DNA of 64,000 bases from Bacillota bacterium (lineage in GTDB: Bacteria; Bacillota; Dethiobacteria; DTU022; UBA8154). The stretch covers positions 1 through 64,000 of the forward strand of contig JAAYFF010000039.1 of NCBI GenBank assembly GCA_012728375.1, in the 5' to 3' direction. The position numbers and the translations under genes were made by a program. This document shows, in pieces, positions 53,789-63,119 of the stretch (position 1 is the stretch's first letter; the number at the start of each line of letters is the position of its first letter). The notes under the pieces are model-generated. The model worked only from the letters and a program-made list of their open reading frames with translations. It made no database searches and was not told the DNA's origin.

Positions 53789-54532
53789 TTACAGGGCAAG
53801 GCCCCCGTCGACTGATATCACAGCTCCGGTTATATAAGCGGCACCCTGGGCTAAAAAAAGAACGACCTCGGCTATCTCTTCAGGCTTTCCGTATCTTTCC
53901 AAGGAAATGTGCGATAACACTCTTTCCTTCACCGCATCCGGCAAAGTTTCCGTCATTTCCGTTTCAATAAAACCCGGAGCTATTGCATTGACTGTTATTG
54001 CCCTCTTACCGAGTTCCTTGGCCAGAGATTTTGTAAAAGCAATCACTCCTCCCTTTGCAGCAGCATAATTTGCCTGTCCGCTGTTTCCCGTCAACCCGGC
54101 AATGGAAGAAATATTGATAATCCGGCCACCGCTTTTCTGTTTCAACAAAGGTTTGAGGATTGCTTTACAACAATTAAACATTCCTTTAAGATTGGTATCT
54201 ATCACTAGATCCCAATCTTCCTCTCTCATTAATGCCAGCAGGTTATCCCTTCTAACCCCGGCATTATTAACTAGTATATCAATTCTTCCAAAATGATCAA
54301 GTGCAGCCTTTACCATTTTCTCACATTCTGCATAAACGGTAACATCGGCCTGGACAAGTAAACCCCTTCCCCCGATCTCTTCGATTTTTTTTAATACTTC
54401 CGCGGCCGCCGCAGTTTCCCGGTTATAATTAATAACCACCGCAGCCCCGGCCTGGGCAAGAGTCAGGACGATTTCTTTTCCGATGCCCCGGGAGCCGCCG
54501 GTTACAATGGCAACTTTCCCCTGCAAAGTCAC
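53789..54532 (-). CDS. fabG: 3-oxoacyl-ACP reductase
   Basis: NADPH-dependent short-chain dehydrogenase of fatty-acid synthesis. TGGSRGIG cofactor loop, NNAG, and catalytic Ser-Tyr-Lys (ISSIAG, YAAAK). The GTG at 54532 overlaps the fabD stop. 247 residues. Confidence 0.97.
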   Translation of the reverse strand: MTLQGKVAIVTGGSRGIGKEIVLTLAQAGAAVVINYNRETAAAAEVLKKIEEIGGRGLLVQADVTVYAECEKMVKAALDHFGRIDILVNNAGVRRDNLLALMREEDWDLVIDTNLKGMFNCCKAILKPLLKQKSGGRIINISSIAGLTGNSGQANYAAAKGGVIAFTKSLAKELGKRAITVNAIAPGFIETEMTETLPDAVKERVLSHISLERYGKPEEIAEVVLFLAQGAAYITGAVISVDGGLAL

Positions 54533-55470
54533 AGTTTAACCTCCTCCAGATGATTTAAAAGTTTCTGCAAGGTTTCCCGGTCTTGAACATTGACTGCCCG
54601 AACATCTTTGTTTATTTTTTTCATAAACCCCGTTAAAGTTCGGCCCGGTCCAACTTCCACAAAGAAATTATAGCCGTCCTTGATAAGAAGCTCAATGGAG
54701 CTTTCCCATAAAACAGGGCTAAAGACCTGTTTTACCAAAGAAGCTTTGATTTCTTGCGGTTCGCTTATGTACTGGGCATTGATATTGGCCACAAAAGAGA
54801 TGGCGGGCTTTTTGAAAGGAACATTTTCCAATAATAAAGCCATCTTATCTTCGATACAGGTTAACAACCGGCTGTGGAAAGGTGCACTAACCGAGAGCAT
54901 AACTGCTCTGGCTTTTTTCTTTTTCGCCAGGCGGCAAGCCTCTTCCAGGGCTTCCCTGTACCCGGCAATAACAATTTGTCCCGGACAGTTAAAGTTAACA
55001 GGCTCCACATGGCCAAAAGGGAGAGCCTCGCGACATATTGAAGCAACTTCATCGGAACTTAAACCTAAAATAGCAGCCATGCCGCCCTTTCCGTCAGGGA
55101 CGGCCTCCTGCATATAAATAGCTCTTTTTTGAACCAGGGGAAGTGCATCGGCAAAAGTTAAGGCTCCTGCGCATACGAGTGCGCTGTACTCTCCCAAACT
55201 TAAGCCCGCTGTCCCGTCCGGGAAAAGTCCCCGCTCCCGGAGGACGGCTAATATCGCTATACTGGTTGTCAGTATCGCGGGTTGAGTAATCTCTGTACGG
55301 CGCAGTTGCTGTTCGTCTCCGAAAAAAATAATATTGCTTAACCCTATACCAAGAATATCGTCAGCTTCTTCAAATACTCTCCTGGCTCCAGCGGATATCT
55401 CCGCCAGATCTTTGCCCATTCCTCTATATTGTGACCCTTGTCCCGGGAAAATAAAAGCGCACTTTACCAT
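54529..55470 (-). CDS. fabD: Malonyl-CoA:ACP transacylase
   Basis: Transfers malonyl from CoA to ACP. The active Ser is in AGLSLGEYSA, the Arg in VQKRAIYMQ and the His in SAPFHSRLL. FIFPGQGSQYRGMG at the N-terminus is typical. 313 residues. Confidence 0.97.
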   Translation of the reverse strand: MVKCAFIFPGQGSQYRGMGKDLAEISAGARRVFEEADDILGIGLSNIIFFGDEQQLRRTEITQPAILTTSIAILAVLRERGLFPDGTAGLSLGEYSALVCAGALTFADALPLVQKRAIYMQEAVPDGKGGMAAILGLSSDEVASICREALPFGHVEPVNFNCPGQIVIAGYREALEEACRLAKKKKARAVMLSVSAPFHSRLLTCIEDKMALLLENVPFKKPAISFVANINAQYISEPQEIKASLVKQVFSPVLWESSIELLIKDGYNFFVEVGPGRTLTGFMKKINKDVRAVNVQDRETLQKLLNHLEEVKL

Positions 55471-55505
55471 TTGTTATCCCTCGCAATACAGCTTAATAGT
55501 AACAG

Positions 55506-56495
55506 CTACCAATTCAGCACTGCAGCCCCCCAGGTTAATCCCGCGCCAAAGGATACCAGAGCAAGAAGATCTCCCTGCTTGATCTTTCCTTCTTCCAGGG
55601 CTTCGTCCAGTACAACGGGAATTGTTGCTGAAGACATATTGCCATAGCGCTGAATATTGATTAAAACTTGCTCTTCACTTAAACCGAGCCTTTTGCAGGC
55701 TGCATTAATTATCCGGACATTGGCTTGATGAGGGGCGATATAGGTTAAATCGGACGTTTTTTTGCCGCACATCTCCAGGACATTGAGAGTGGATTCGACC
55801 ATAATTTTAACGGCAAATTTAAAAATTTCAGGCCCGTTCATTTTTATGTAGTGGCCTCTTTCTTGCAGTGTCTTCAGCGTGGCCGGGCGTTTTGACCCTC
55901 CGGCCGGAATTTCGAGCAATTCTGCCTTTGAACCATCAGAATACATTTTGGAAGCCAGTATTCCCCTACCCTCCTCAACAGGTTGCATAACCACCGCCCC
56001 GGCCCCGTCGCCGAAAAGCACACAAGTACGTCGATCCGTCCAATCAACGACCGGCGAAAGAGTATCTACTCCGATTAGGAGAATATTTTTTGCCGCGCCG
56101 GTCTCTATGAACTGCTGGCCGACAGTAAGCCCGTACAGAAAACCGGTACACCCGGCGGCCAGATCAAAAGCTGCTGCCCTGTGCGCATTGAGTCTCGCCT
56201 GAACCAAACATGCTGAAGATGGAAGAGGCTGGTCGGGAGTGACCGTGGCGACGATCAATATGTCAATTTCCTCCGGTTTTAAACCCGCCCTTTCCAGAGC
56301 TATCCGCGCCGCAATTTCCGAAAGGCTTGAGTTTGTTTCCTCTCCGCTGATGATCCGTCTCTCTTTAATTCCCGATCTGGCTGTTATCCATTCATCACTG
56401 GTTTCTACTATATATTCCAGGTCATAGTTGGTTAATCTGACTACCGGAAGAGCTTTTCCCGTTGATACGATCCCAGCCTTTTTACGGGCTCTCAT
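55506..56495 (-). CDS. fabH: 3-oxoacyl-ACP synthase III
   Basis: FabH starts fatty acids by condensing acyl-CoA with malonyl-ACP. Cys in AAGCTGFLYGL, His in APHQANVRI and an Asn in the FGNMSS-like RYGNMSSATIP loop complete the active site. 329 residues. The ATG overlaps the plsX stop by four bases (ATGA). Confidence 0.97.
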   Translation of the reverse strand: MRARKKAGIVSTGKALPVVRLTNYDLEYIVETSDEWITARSGIKERRIISGEETNSSLSEIAARIALERAGLKPEEIDILIVATVTPDQPLPSSACLVQARLNAHRAAAFDLAAGCTGFLYGLTVGQQFIETGAAKNILLIGVDTLSPVVDWTDRRTCVLFGDGAGAVVMQPVEEGRGILASKMYSDGSKAELLEIPAGGSKRPATLKTLQERGHYIKMNGPEIFKFAVKIMVESTLNVLEMCGKKTSDLTYIAPHQANVRIINAACKRLGLSEEQVLINIQRYGNMSSATIPVVLDEALEEGKIKQGDLLALVSFGAGLTWGAAVLNW

Positions 56496-57499
56496 TCCAG
56501 CACCCCCTTCAGAGTCTTTTCCAATTCCTCTTCTATTTTTATATTTGTCCTTTTTTCAGCAAAAAGACGGGCATGTTTCAGCAAAGCCTGGGTGATTGCT
56601 CTCCTTTTCGAAGCACCGTGACATTTTATACAAATCCCGTTTACGCCGATCAGCATTGCACCTCCGTATTCCGATTCATCCAATCTGGTATAAATTTTTT
56701 GTAAAGTAGGCAAAAACATGGCGGAAACGTTGGAATCCTTTTGAAATTCGTTTTTTAAATAGGTAAAGATATACTCCGCAAACCCCTCATAGGCTTTTAA
56801 AAAAACATTGCCCACAAAACCGTCACAAATAAGTATATCGGTTTTATCATGAAAAAGATCTTTGGCTTCCAAATTGCCGATAAAATTAAAAGACAAATTT
56901 TCTTTAAATAACTGATATGTTTTCTTTATTTTGGCATTCCCTTTATTATCTTCTATACCAACATTTAAAAGGGCAATACGCGGGTTCGGTTTGCCCAAAA
57001 CATCCTGAGCATAAACTTTACCCATTTGAGCGTATTGCCAAAGGTGTTCCGGTTTGGGATCCATATTTGCCCCGACATCCAGGATTACAATATTGTCCCC
57101 TGTAAAGGTGGGGCACTCCGTCAGAAGGGCAGGTCTTTTAATACCCCTTAATCTTCCCAGAAACAATAAACCGCCGGCCATGAGCGCTCCAGTGCTGCCG
57201 GCGCTGAGAACAGCGTCCGCATGCCCGGAACGGACTAATTGCAAGGCGGTAACCATTGAAGATTTTCTTTTGCGACGAATGGCAAGCCCAGGATCTTCAT
57301 TATTGCCAATCACTTCATCAGCATGAACAATAACAACACGGCTTGAACATGTCTTCCGGTCAATAGACTGCTTAATTGCTTCTTCCCGGCCAACCAGCAA
57401 TACTTTTAGATCTCCGGCTTGCTCAACGGCGTCAAGGGCTCCTCTTACAATTTCAACAGGGGCAAAATCACCACCCATTGCATCCACAGCTACCTGCAA
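56492..57499 (-). CDS. plsX: Phosphate acyltransferase PlsX
   Basis: PlsX converts acyl-ACP to acyl-phosphate for phospholipid synthesis. VAVDAMGGDFAP, SAGSTGALMA and CDGFVGNVFLK identify it. Tandem TTG codons at 57502 and 57499 follow AGGGG; the second matches the family start. The regulator gene fapR, often placed before plsX in Firmicutes, is absent; rpmF is the neighbour instead, as in E. coli. Confidence 0.95.
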   Translation of the reverse strand: MQVAVDAMGGDFAPVEIVRGALDAVEQAGDLKVLLVGREEAIKQSIDRKTCSSRVVIVHADEVIGNNEDPGLAIRRKRKSSMVTALQLVRSGHADAVLSAGSTGALMAGGLLFLGRLRGIKRPALLTECPTFTGDNIVILDVGANMDPKPEHLWQYAQMGKVYAQDVLGKPNPRIALLNVGIEDNKGNAKIKKTYQLFKENLSFNFIGNLEAKDLFHDKTDILICDGFVGNVFLKAYEGFAEYIFTYLKNEFQKDSNVSAMFLPTLQKIYTRLDESEYGGAMLIGVNGICIKCHGASKRRAITQALLKHARLFAEKRTNIKIEEELEKTLKGVLE

Positions 57500-57537
57500 C
57501 AAAACACCAACCCCTAAAGAAAAAAATAAAAACAAAT

Positions 57538-57563
57538 CCCGGGCAAGACAAAACTATCCCGGG
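57538..57563 (-). terminator. Terminator-like hairpin between rpmF and plsX
   Basis: A 6 bp all-GC stem (CCCGGG twice) with a 14-base loop, followed on the - strand by ATTTGTTTTTATTTTTTT. It may attenuate read-through from rpmF into plsX. Confidence 0.6.
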
Positions 57564-57575
57564 CTTTAAAAAAGA

Positions 57576-57749
57576 TTAAAGCTTGACGATTTCTTTTCCC
57601 TTATAATACCCGCAATGCCCGCAAATATGGTGGGGCAACTTGAATTCATGGCATTGGGGGCAGGAAACAAGCGCGGGCGCAGCCAGTTTCCAGTGGGTAC
57701 GCCGTTTATCTCTCCTTGTTTTGGACGTTCTTCTCTTCGGTACTGCCAA
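57576..57749 (-). CDS. rpmF: 50S ribosomal protein L32
   Basis: A 57-residue L32 with [19 protein letters not shown] and a zinc-binding CPQC...CGHCG pair. The TTG at 57749 follows GGAGGTG by eight bases and gives the family start. Confidence 0.96.
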   Translation of the reverse strand: MAVPKRRTSKTRRDKRRTHWKLAAPALVSCPQCHEFKLPHHICGHCGYYKGKEIVKL

Positions 57750-57790
57750 CCTGAACACCTCCACATTCTTTTGATACAGCTATTAATTAT

Positions 57791-58321
57791 CTACTTTAAT
57801 AATTTCTTCAAAAGAGACCATCTCTGATCGATATTTTCATCTGTACAGGAGCAAAGGGATTTATTTCTGTCCTGACCGCAAATGGGACACAGACCTTTGC
57901 AGTCTTCACGGCATAAAATTTTTAGCGGCTGGGAGATAAAAAAAGAATGCTTGAAATACTCATCCAGCCTGAGGGATTCCCCTTTAAAAAGGTATTGCTC
58001 TTCATGTTCGCTACCGGCATACGGAACTCTTCCGCTTTCACCCGCCTGCAGGTGAATAAATTCTTCGCTAAACGATTCTTTCAGGGTGTAGTCGGTTTGT
58101 TCCAGGCAGCGGCTGCACTCGCCTGTAAGCTCCGTCTGCCAATTCCCTTTAATAAGAATCCGGTTATTCACATAGGCTGCTTTCAGGAAAACCTTCAAAA
58201 CCGGAAACTTACCATTCGGCCCTGGCGGCACTTTTATTTCCGGGTCCTTAATTTCTATCTCTCCATGATAATCTAAAAACCGCCCACCGGCCTTTTTTAA
58301 ATCAGGCACAAAAAGTTCCAC
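57791..58321 (-). CDS. yceD: YceD/DUF177 family protein
   Basis: A 176-residue protein of the family normally found before rpmF and tied to 23S rRNA or ribosome homeostasis. CSRCLEQ and the C-terminal CREDCKGLCPICGQDRN are characteristic and may bind metal. GTG start after AAGGGGG. Confidence 0.93.
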   Translation of the reverse strand: MELFVPDLKKAGGRFLDYHGEIEIKDPEIKVPPGPNGKFPVLKVFLKAAYVNNRILIKGNWQTELTGECSRCLEQTDYTLKESFSEEFIHLQAGESGRVPYAGSEHEEQYLFKGESLRLDEYFKHSFFISQPLKILCREDCKGLCPICGQDRNKSLCSCTDENIDQRWSLLKKLLK

Positions 58322-58401
58322 AATTCTACCCCCTTGGGAATCAAGCCTAATTATATATGAGGTTCAAGTTTTTTGTCAAGGAAATAGTTTTTATCAATTG
58401 T

Positions 58402-58806
58402 TTAATATGTGATGCCGTCAAATTCTTGAGCTTCCTCGCCGCTAAAGGAAATCATTATCCTGTTCGGAATACAGACAATACTCTCGTAATCGCGGCTGAT
58501 CCATCCGGTATGGGAACAAATTCCCCGCGGGCAATGGTCTTCGGGAAGGGGAAGCAGGCGCACCCTCCCCCGGCTGATCTCCAAGGTTGCAATATATTCG
58601 TCGTTTTTTCCATAGGGGAACTGTACAGTACTCATGGTTTGATCGTCAAAAGAGATTTCCTTAACAAAGTTGTTATTTACAAAAATTGAGATATATTTTT
58701 GTTCCCCTCGCGCATCCAGGCGATAATTAAAAAAAAATATTGCCAGGCTTAATACGAGAACGGACACAATTAATAATTTATCATAAAAGGTCAGTTTTAT
58801 GCGCAT
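58402..58806 (-). CDS. NusG domain II-containing membrane-anchored protein
   Basis: A 134-residue protein with one N-terminal membrane segment (residues 9-27) and an outward NusG-II domain, marked by LPEDHCPRGICSHTGWI and ESIVCIPNRIMI. Several conserved Cys suggest a disulfide or cofactor. Such proteins often accompany FMN-binding or electron-transfer (Rnf-type) proteins, but none is near here. Function unknown. Confidence 0.85.
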   Translation of the reverse strand: MRIKLTFYDKLLIVSVLVLSLAIFFFNYRLDARGEQKYISIFVNNNFVKEISFDDQTMSTVQFPYGKNDEYIATLEISRGRVRLLPLPEDHCPRGICSHTGWISRDYESIVCIPNRIMISFSGEEAQEFDGITY

Positions 58807-58828
58807 ACTCTTTATTCTCCCTTTTGCC

Positions 58829-59218
58829 TTACAAAGCTTTAACTTTCAGCTTATACGTGGCGCTTCCTATGGCGGTAAGGGCACCATTGTTGTAAATATG
58901 AACTTGTCCAAATGCCATTGAACTGCCCCTGTGAAGGATTTCTCCTTCAATATAGACCGTTCCTTCGGTTATTGCCCTTAAATAATTTACCTTTAATTCC
59001 ACTGTGGCAATGCCCCTTACTTTCCTATCCTGAAAAAGAGCGCATCCCAGGGCAGCATCGACTAAAGAGGCAATAACGCCGCCGTGCAATGTTCCCATAG
59101 GATTGGTCAGATTTTTATTATACTCCAGAACGAGACGGGCGCGCGGATATACTGCTTCCTCAACTTTGATCCCCAAAAGATGCATATAAGGAGAAGGCCC
59201 AATTATATTATTATCCAT
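58829..59218 (-). CDS. PaaI-family hotdog thioesterase
   Basis: A 129-residue single hotdog domain with the active segment NPMGTLHGGVIASLVDAALG and a typical VELKVNYLRA strand. Hydrolyses some acyl-CoA thioester; the substrate cannot be read from sequence. It is 22 bases before the NusG-II gene. Confidence 0.9.
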   Translation of the reverse strand: MDNNIIGPSPYMHLLGIKVEEAVYPRARLVLEYNKNLTNPMGTLHGGVIASLVDAALGCALFQDRKVRGIATVELKVNYLRAITEGTVYIEGEILHRGSSMAFGQVHIYNNGALTAIGSATYKLKVKAL

Positions 59219-59323
59219 ATTCTTTTTTGCCTTTCTTTTAACATTTTATCTATAGTCAAAGACTGCAAAATAAGCTACAATCACATTTATAGTTCCTATT
59301 TATAAGGAGGGTTAAAATAAACA

Positions 59324-59779
59324 TTGTTATTTCGCAAAGCAAGAATGTCCGATACTAAAGATATTGCTGCTCTGATTAATTTCTACGCGGAAAAGGGCGT
59401 CATGCTCCCCAGGACACTTCCTTCCATTTACCAGAGAATCAGGGATTTTACCTTAATTGAAGAAAATAACACAATTATCGCCGTGGGAAGCCTGCGCATC
59501 CTCTGGAACGACCTGGCGGAAATCTGTTCCCTGGCAGTTCGCCCCGAAAGCGTAAACCGTGGACTGGGTTCTTCCCTTGTAAAAAAAATGATTCAGGAAA
59601 GTAGAGAACTCGAAATAAAAAATATTTTCACACTGACTTATCAGCCGGTATTTTTTGAAAAGTGCGGTTTTAAAAGAATTAGTAAGGAAAGTTTGCCGCA
59701 AAAAGTATGGACGGAATGCGTTAACTGCCCTAAATTCCCGAACTGTGATGAGATCGCCTTAATTAAAAACATCGGTTAA
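59324..59779 (+). CDS. argA: N-acetylglutamate synthase, short GNAT type
   Basis: A 151-residue GNAT enzyme that acetylates glutamate to start arginine synthesis. The acetyl-CoA loop is [40 protein letters not shown] and the C-terminal [18 protein letters not shown] are the marks of the short N-acetylglutamate synthase family. The TTG at 59324 is 13 bases after AAGGAGG. It overlaps the convergent isocitrate dehydrogenase gene by four bases. Confidence 0.9.
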   Translation: MLFRKARMSDTKDIAALINFYAEKGVMLPRTLPSIYQRIRDFTLIEENNTIIAVGSLRILWNDLAEICSLAVRPESVNRGLGSSLVKKMIQESRELEIKNIFTLTYQPVFFEKCGFKRISKESLPQKVWTECVNCPKFPNCDEIALIKNIG

Positions 59780-60783
59780 CTTCCGCTTTTTATTTTCCTT
59801 ATCACGGCACCGGTCATTTGAGAAGTCGTTGCCTCTCCTCCAAGGTCGTAAGTAACATCTTTTCTTTCAGCAATAACTTCCGCGAGGGCTTTTTCTATTT
59901 TTACGGCAATTTCGTTTTGCCCGAGATACTTTAACATTAAAACAACTGACAGCAGAATTGCCGTTGGATTAACTTTGTTTTGGCCGGCATACTTAGGAGC
60001 GCTGCCGTGGACGGGTTCGAAAATAGCCGCATTCTCACCAATATTTGCACCTGGTGCGACTCCGAGGCCTCCGACCAGCCCGGCGCAAAGATCGGAAATA
60101 ATATCACCGTAAAGGTTGGGCATCACCATGACGTCATAAAGGTGCGGCTTGCTGACCAATTGCATGCACATATTGTCCACAATGCGGTCCTCAAATTCAA
60201 TATCCGGATATTCTTTCGCCACCGCTCTGGCTACCTCCAGAAAAAGGCCGTCGGTGCATTTCATAATATTGGCCTTATGTACTGCCGTTACTTTCTTACG
60301 ATTTTCCCTCCTGGCATACTCAAAAGCAAAACGAACAATCCGTTCCGAACCCTTGCGGGTAATAATTTTAATACTTTCTGCCGCATCTTCCCCGACCATA
60401 TGTTCTATGCCGGCATAAAGGTCTTCCGTATTCTCCCGAACAACAACCAGATCAATATTGTCATAACGGCTCAGCACCCCTTGATAGGTCCTTGCCGGCC
60501 GAAGATTGACATAAAGATCCAGCTCTTTCCTCAAGGCCACGTTTATGCTCCTGAATCCGGTACCCACAGGGGTAGTAATAGGGCCTTTCAAGGCCACCTT
60601 ATTCCTACGAATGGAATTAAGGGTTTCCTCCGGCAAAACGCCCATTCCTTTTTCAAAGGCAGTCTGACCTGCATGCATGATTTCCCATTTAAGATCTGCA
60701 CCGGATGCTTCCAGAACCTCCAGAGCTGCAGACGTTAGCTCCGGCCCCGTTCCGTCACCGGGAATTACCGTTATCGTTTGCAT
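59776..60783 (-). CDS. icd: Isocitrate dehydrogenase, NAD type
   Basis: A 335-residue beta-decarboxylating dehydrogenase. [20 protein letters not shown] with the isocitrate-binding Ser and the [17 protein letters not shown] stretch point to isocitrate rather than isopropylmalate. The metal Asp are in [12 protein letters not shown]. The short length matches NAD-dependent clostridial enzymes. It feeds 2-oxoglutarate to glutamate, next to argA and within reach of the aminomutase. ATG after GGAGGAG. Confidence 0.9.
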   Translation of the reverse strand: MQTITVIPGDGTGPELTSAALEVLEASGADLKWEIMHAGQTAFEKGMGVLPEETLNSIRRNKVALKGPITTPVGTGFRSINVALRKELDLYVNLRPARTYQGVLSRYDNIDLVVVRENTEDLYAGIEHMVGEDAAESIKIITRKGSERIVRFAFEYARRENRKKVTAVHKANIMKCTDGLFLEVARAVAKEYPDIEFEDRIVDNMCMQLVSKPHLYDVMVMPNLYGDIISDLCAGLVGGLGVAPGANIGENAAIFEPVHGSAPKYAGQNKVNPTAILLSVVLMLKYLGQNEIAVKIEKALAEVIAERKDVTYDLGGEATTSQMTGAVIRKIKSGS

Positions 60784-60810
60784 AGTTGTCTCCTCCCATA
60801 TTTAGGGGTT

Positions 60811-61377
60811 TCAATATTCTCCGGAATATATCTGTTGGTAACGCATATACGTCTTTTCAACTTTCTTAATAAAGGACCGGGTCTCGGCAAACGGAATATC
60901 TTCCAAATTTTCCCTTTTACCGTCCCAAATTCCGTCATCAAGCCACCTTTTGACATGCCCTCTCCCACCGTTATAAGCTGCCAGTGCCGGATAAAGTTCA
61001 GCGTCAAACTGTTGGAGAAGATTATTAATGTACCAGGTCCCAAGTAAAATGTTAACAGAAGGGTCAAGAAGTTTTTCTTCAGAAAAACTTTCCAATCCAA
61101 GTTGCTCGGCAATCCAAAACCCTGTCTCAGGCATAATCTGCATTAATCCCTCCGCTCCTTTTTCTGACCTGGCCGTATGCTTAAAACTGCTTTCAACCCG
61201 GATAATTGAGACAATGAGCAAAGGATCTATTCCATATTTAGCTGCTTCTGAGACAATTATTTCCCTGTAGGGAAAAGGATAGACAAATCGGGCAATATTA
61301 TTCTGCTGGCTGAGCAAGATATACAAAAATAAAAGGAATAAAAAAAAGTAAAATAGCCTTTTTAATGCTTTTAACAA
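60811..61377 (-). CDS. Membrane-anchored lytic transglycosylase
   Basis: A 188-residue SLT-family enzyme with an N-terminal membrane segment (residues 8-23) and catalytic Glu in IIRVESSFKH. GLMQIMP and AYNGGRGHVKRW complete the fold. It cuts peptidoglycan glycan strands at the outer face. TTG start after GGGGTG. It lies between coaE and icd. Confidence 0.93.
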   Translation of the reverse strand: MLKALKRLFYFFLFLLFLYILLSQQNNIARFVYPFPYREIIVSEAAKYGIDPLLIVSIIRVESSFKHTARSEKGAEGLMQIMPETGFWIAEQLGLESFSEEKLLDPSVNILLGTWYINNLLQQFDAELYPALAAYNGGRGHVKRWLDDGIWDGKRENLEDIPFAETRSFIKKVEKTYMRYQQIYSGEY

Positions 61378-61426
61378 AAGAACACCCCGAATTTAATCTC
61401 CAGGTTTTCAGAATTTGAGCAGTCTT

Positions 61427-62053
61427 TTATCCTGATTCCTGTTTTTGATTTCTACCAAAAGCGGCCAATTTATCCCAAATCTGCTCTACTTGTTCCTGCA
61501 AGCAGGCTACAGGACCGTTATTATAAATAATAAAATCCGCAGCCTTAATTTTTTCTTGAACATCCATCTGAGATGCAATACGGCGTAGCGCTTCCTCCCG
61601 GACAAGACCGTCCCTTTTGCTTAACCTTTCAATCTGTATTTCTTTATCAGCAGCAACAACGAGGACAACATCCACATATTTATCCATCCCGACCTCAAAA
61701 AGAAGAGGGATATCCCAGACCTGAATTTTTCCAGGAAATTTTCGGGCAAACTCTTTGCTTTTAATGAAAAATAACTCTTCAATCCGTGGATGAGTAATGT
61801 TGTTTAACTTGCGCAGGGCCTCGCTGTCTGAAAAAACAAGGGATGCAATCTGCGCCCGATCCAGCAGCCCCCCATCCTTTAAAACCCTTTTTCCAAGCCA
61901 GGAAACGATATCAACCCAGGCCGGTTTCCCAGGCTCAACGATCTCCCTGGCTATTTGATCCCCATCAAGCAGCAGGGCACCTTTTGCCACAAGCATCCTT
62001 GCTACTGTTGATTTACCGCAGGCAATACCTCCGGTCAAGCCCACTTTAATCAA
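61427..62053 (-). CDS. coaE: Dephospho-CoA kinase
   Basis: CoaE phosphorylates dephospho-CoA in the last step of CoA synthesis. P-loop GLTGGIACGKST; WDIPLLFEVGMD and LSKRDGLVREEALRRIASQ are typical. The TTG at 62053 is chosen because AAGGATGG lies eight bases upstream; the ATG at 62065 has AAAGG directly abutting. Its usual partner mutM lies about 1.4 kb upstream, separated by ytaF and a small gene. Confidence 0.94.
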   Translation of the reverse strand: MIKVGLTGGIACGKSTVARMLVAKGALLLDGDQIAREIVEPGKPAWVDIVSWLGKRVLKDGGLLDRAQIASLVFSDSEALRKLNNITHPRIEELFFIKSKEFARKFPGKIQVWDIPLLFEVGMDKYVDVVLVVAADKEIQIERLSKRDGLVREEALRRIASQMDVQEKIKAADFIIYNNGPVACLQEQVEQIWDKLAAFGRNQKQESG

Positions 62054-62223
62054 AACTTTAACCATCCTTTTATAAAAAAAAAGCATTAAGATGCCTACCG
62101 CTTATAGTATATTCAAAACGGCCGGTAAAATCAATCTACCTGAGAGCTCATTAAAGCCTCTTTTCACCTTCCCTTTACTGCCGGCATACCCTATTAGAGC
62201 ATCAGGAAACTGAAGGTGATGTA

Positions 62224-62841
62224 ATGAAATTTTTTACTGCCTTATTGCTGGCCGCAGCTCTTAGTGCAGATGGTTTTGGTGTCGGTCTGGCTTATGGGAT
62301 CAGAAAGATTAAAGTCTCTTTTTTTTCTATACTATTAATTATTTTTTGTGCGGTTTTAGCTATGACGTTTTCTTTAATATTCGGTCAGTTGATTGCCGGC
62401 TTTATCCCGTATCATCTTACAAGTTTTTTCGGCGGCAGCATACTCGTCCTATTTGGTTTTTGGCAGCTGCTCGAAGGATTAAAAAAATATAAGGATAATC
62501 CTGTCCTGCTGACGATAAAACTGAAAACCTTTGGTTTGGTCCTGCAAATCATTCGTGAACCGGAAAATGCCGACATGGACAGATCGGGAGATATCAATTA
62601 CAAAGAGGCATTACTCCTGGGAATTGCCTTAAATATAGATGTTGCGGGAGTAGGCCTTGGAGCTGCTATGGCCGGCTATTCGTTCATATTAATACCTTTT
62701 GTCACAATAGGTTTATTTTTTGCATTATACTTGGGATTAATTATCGGGAAAAAATCTATCACAGGTTTTATCGGTAAAAAAGGATACATAATACCAGGAT
62801 TAGTATTAATGCTTTTAGGATTAATAAATTATATTCGCTAA
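62224..62841 (+). CDS. ytaF: Sporulation membrane protein YtaF
   Basis: A 205-residue, six-segment membrane protein of the MntP/LysE-like group. Two related halves carry LAAALSADGFGVGLAYG and GIALNIDVAGVGLGAAM. An acidic, EF-hand-like loop (ADMDRSGDINYKEA) between the halves could bind a metal. In Bacillus YtaF also lies near mutM and coaE. The ion moved is unknown. Confidence 0.92.
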   Translation: MKFFTALLLAAALSADGFGVGLAYGIRKIKVSFFSILLIIFCAVLAMTFSLIFGQLIAGFIPYHLTSFFGGSILVLFGFWQLLEGLKKYKDNPVLLTIKLKTFGLVLQIIREPENADMDRSGDINYKEALLLGIALNIDVAGVGLGAAMAGYSFILIPFVTIGLFFALYLGLIIGKKSITGFIGKKGYIIPGLVLMLLGLINYIR

Positions 62842-62881
62842 AACAAGGACCACAAATTACTACAAAATTCACAAAATACTA

Positions 62882-62910
62882 TTGACACGCTATCAATTTT
62901 GTTGTATATA
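62882..62910 (+). promoter_or_regulatory. Promoter of the structured leader and small membrane gene
   Basis: A perfect TTGACA (62882-62887), 17 bases and TATATA (62905-62910). Transcription would start near 62917 and run through a leader of about 200 bases. Confidence 0.75.
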
Positions 62911-62955
62911 TTGTACGAAGTTTAAAAATTTAATATCGTTACCCGGTCAAAGCTT

Positions 62956-63107
62956 TTATTGTGAAAACAATAATTGCGGAGTAAGTCATCTAAGTCCTTT
63001 TGGATATGATGTACTTATGTGAGAAGCGACTATCAGGGTGGATAGTTATTTTTGTGGCTATCCACTTTTTTATATTCAAAGGCTCACAAGTACAATCCAA
63101 AAGGAAG
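62956..63107 (+). promoter_or_regulatory. Long structured leader RNA of unknown class
   Basis: A first hairpin TTATTGT-GAAA-ACAATAA (62956-62973) has a GNRA tetraloop. A long second element follows (about 62995-63107): an 11 bp base stem TCCTTTTGGAT/ATCCAAAAGGA, then GTACTT/AAGTAC, GTGAG/CTCAC after a bulge, a large internal loop, and an apical 8 bp stem GTGGATAG/CTATCCAC. The base stem takes in AAAAGGA, part of the ribosome binding region. No known riboswitch class was recognised. Confidence 0.65.
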
Positions 63108-63119
63108 GGGGTGATTTAC

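Noticed and set aside
59980-60738. 252-codon open frame antisense to isocitrate dehydrogenase
   Set aside because: No ribosome binding site or recognisable domain; the opposite strand encodes a full-length conserved enzyme.
59776-60783. Isopropylmalate dehydrogenase (leuB)
   Set aside because: The [20 protein letters not shown] segment is the isocitrate type, and no other leu genes are adjacent.
63000-63119. N-terminal extension of the small membrane protein to 103 residues
   Set aside because: It would translate through the long hairpin with no ribosome binding site; AGGGGGTGAT supports the TTG at 63120.
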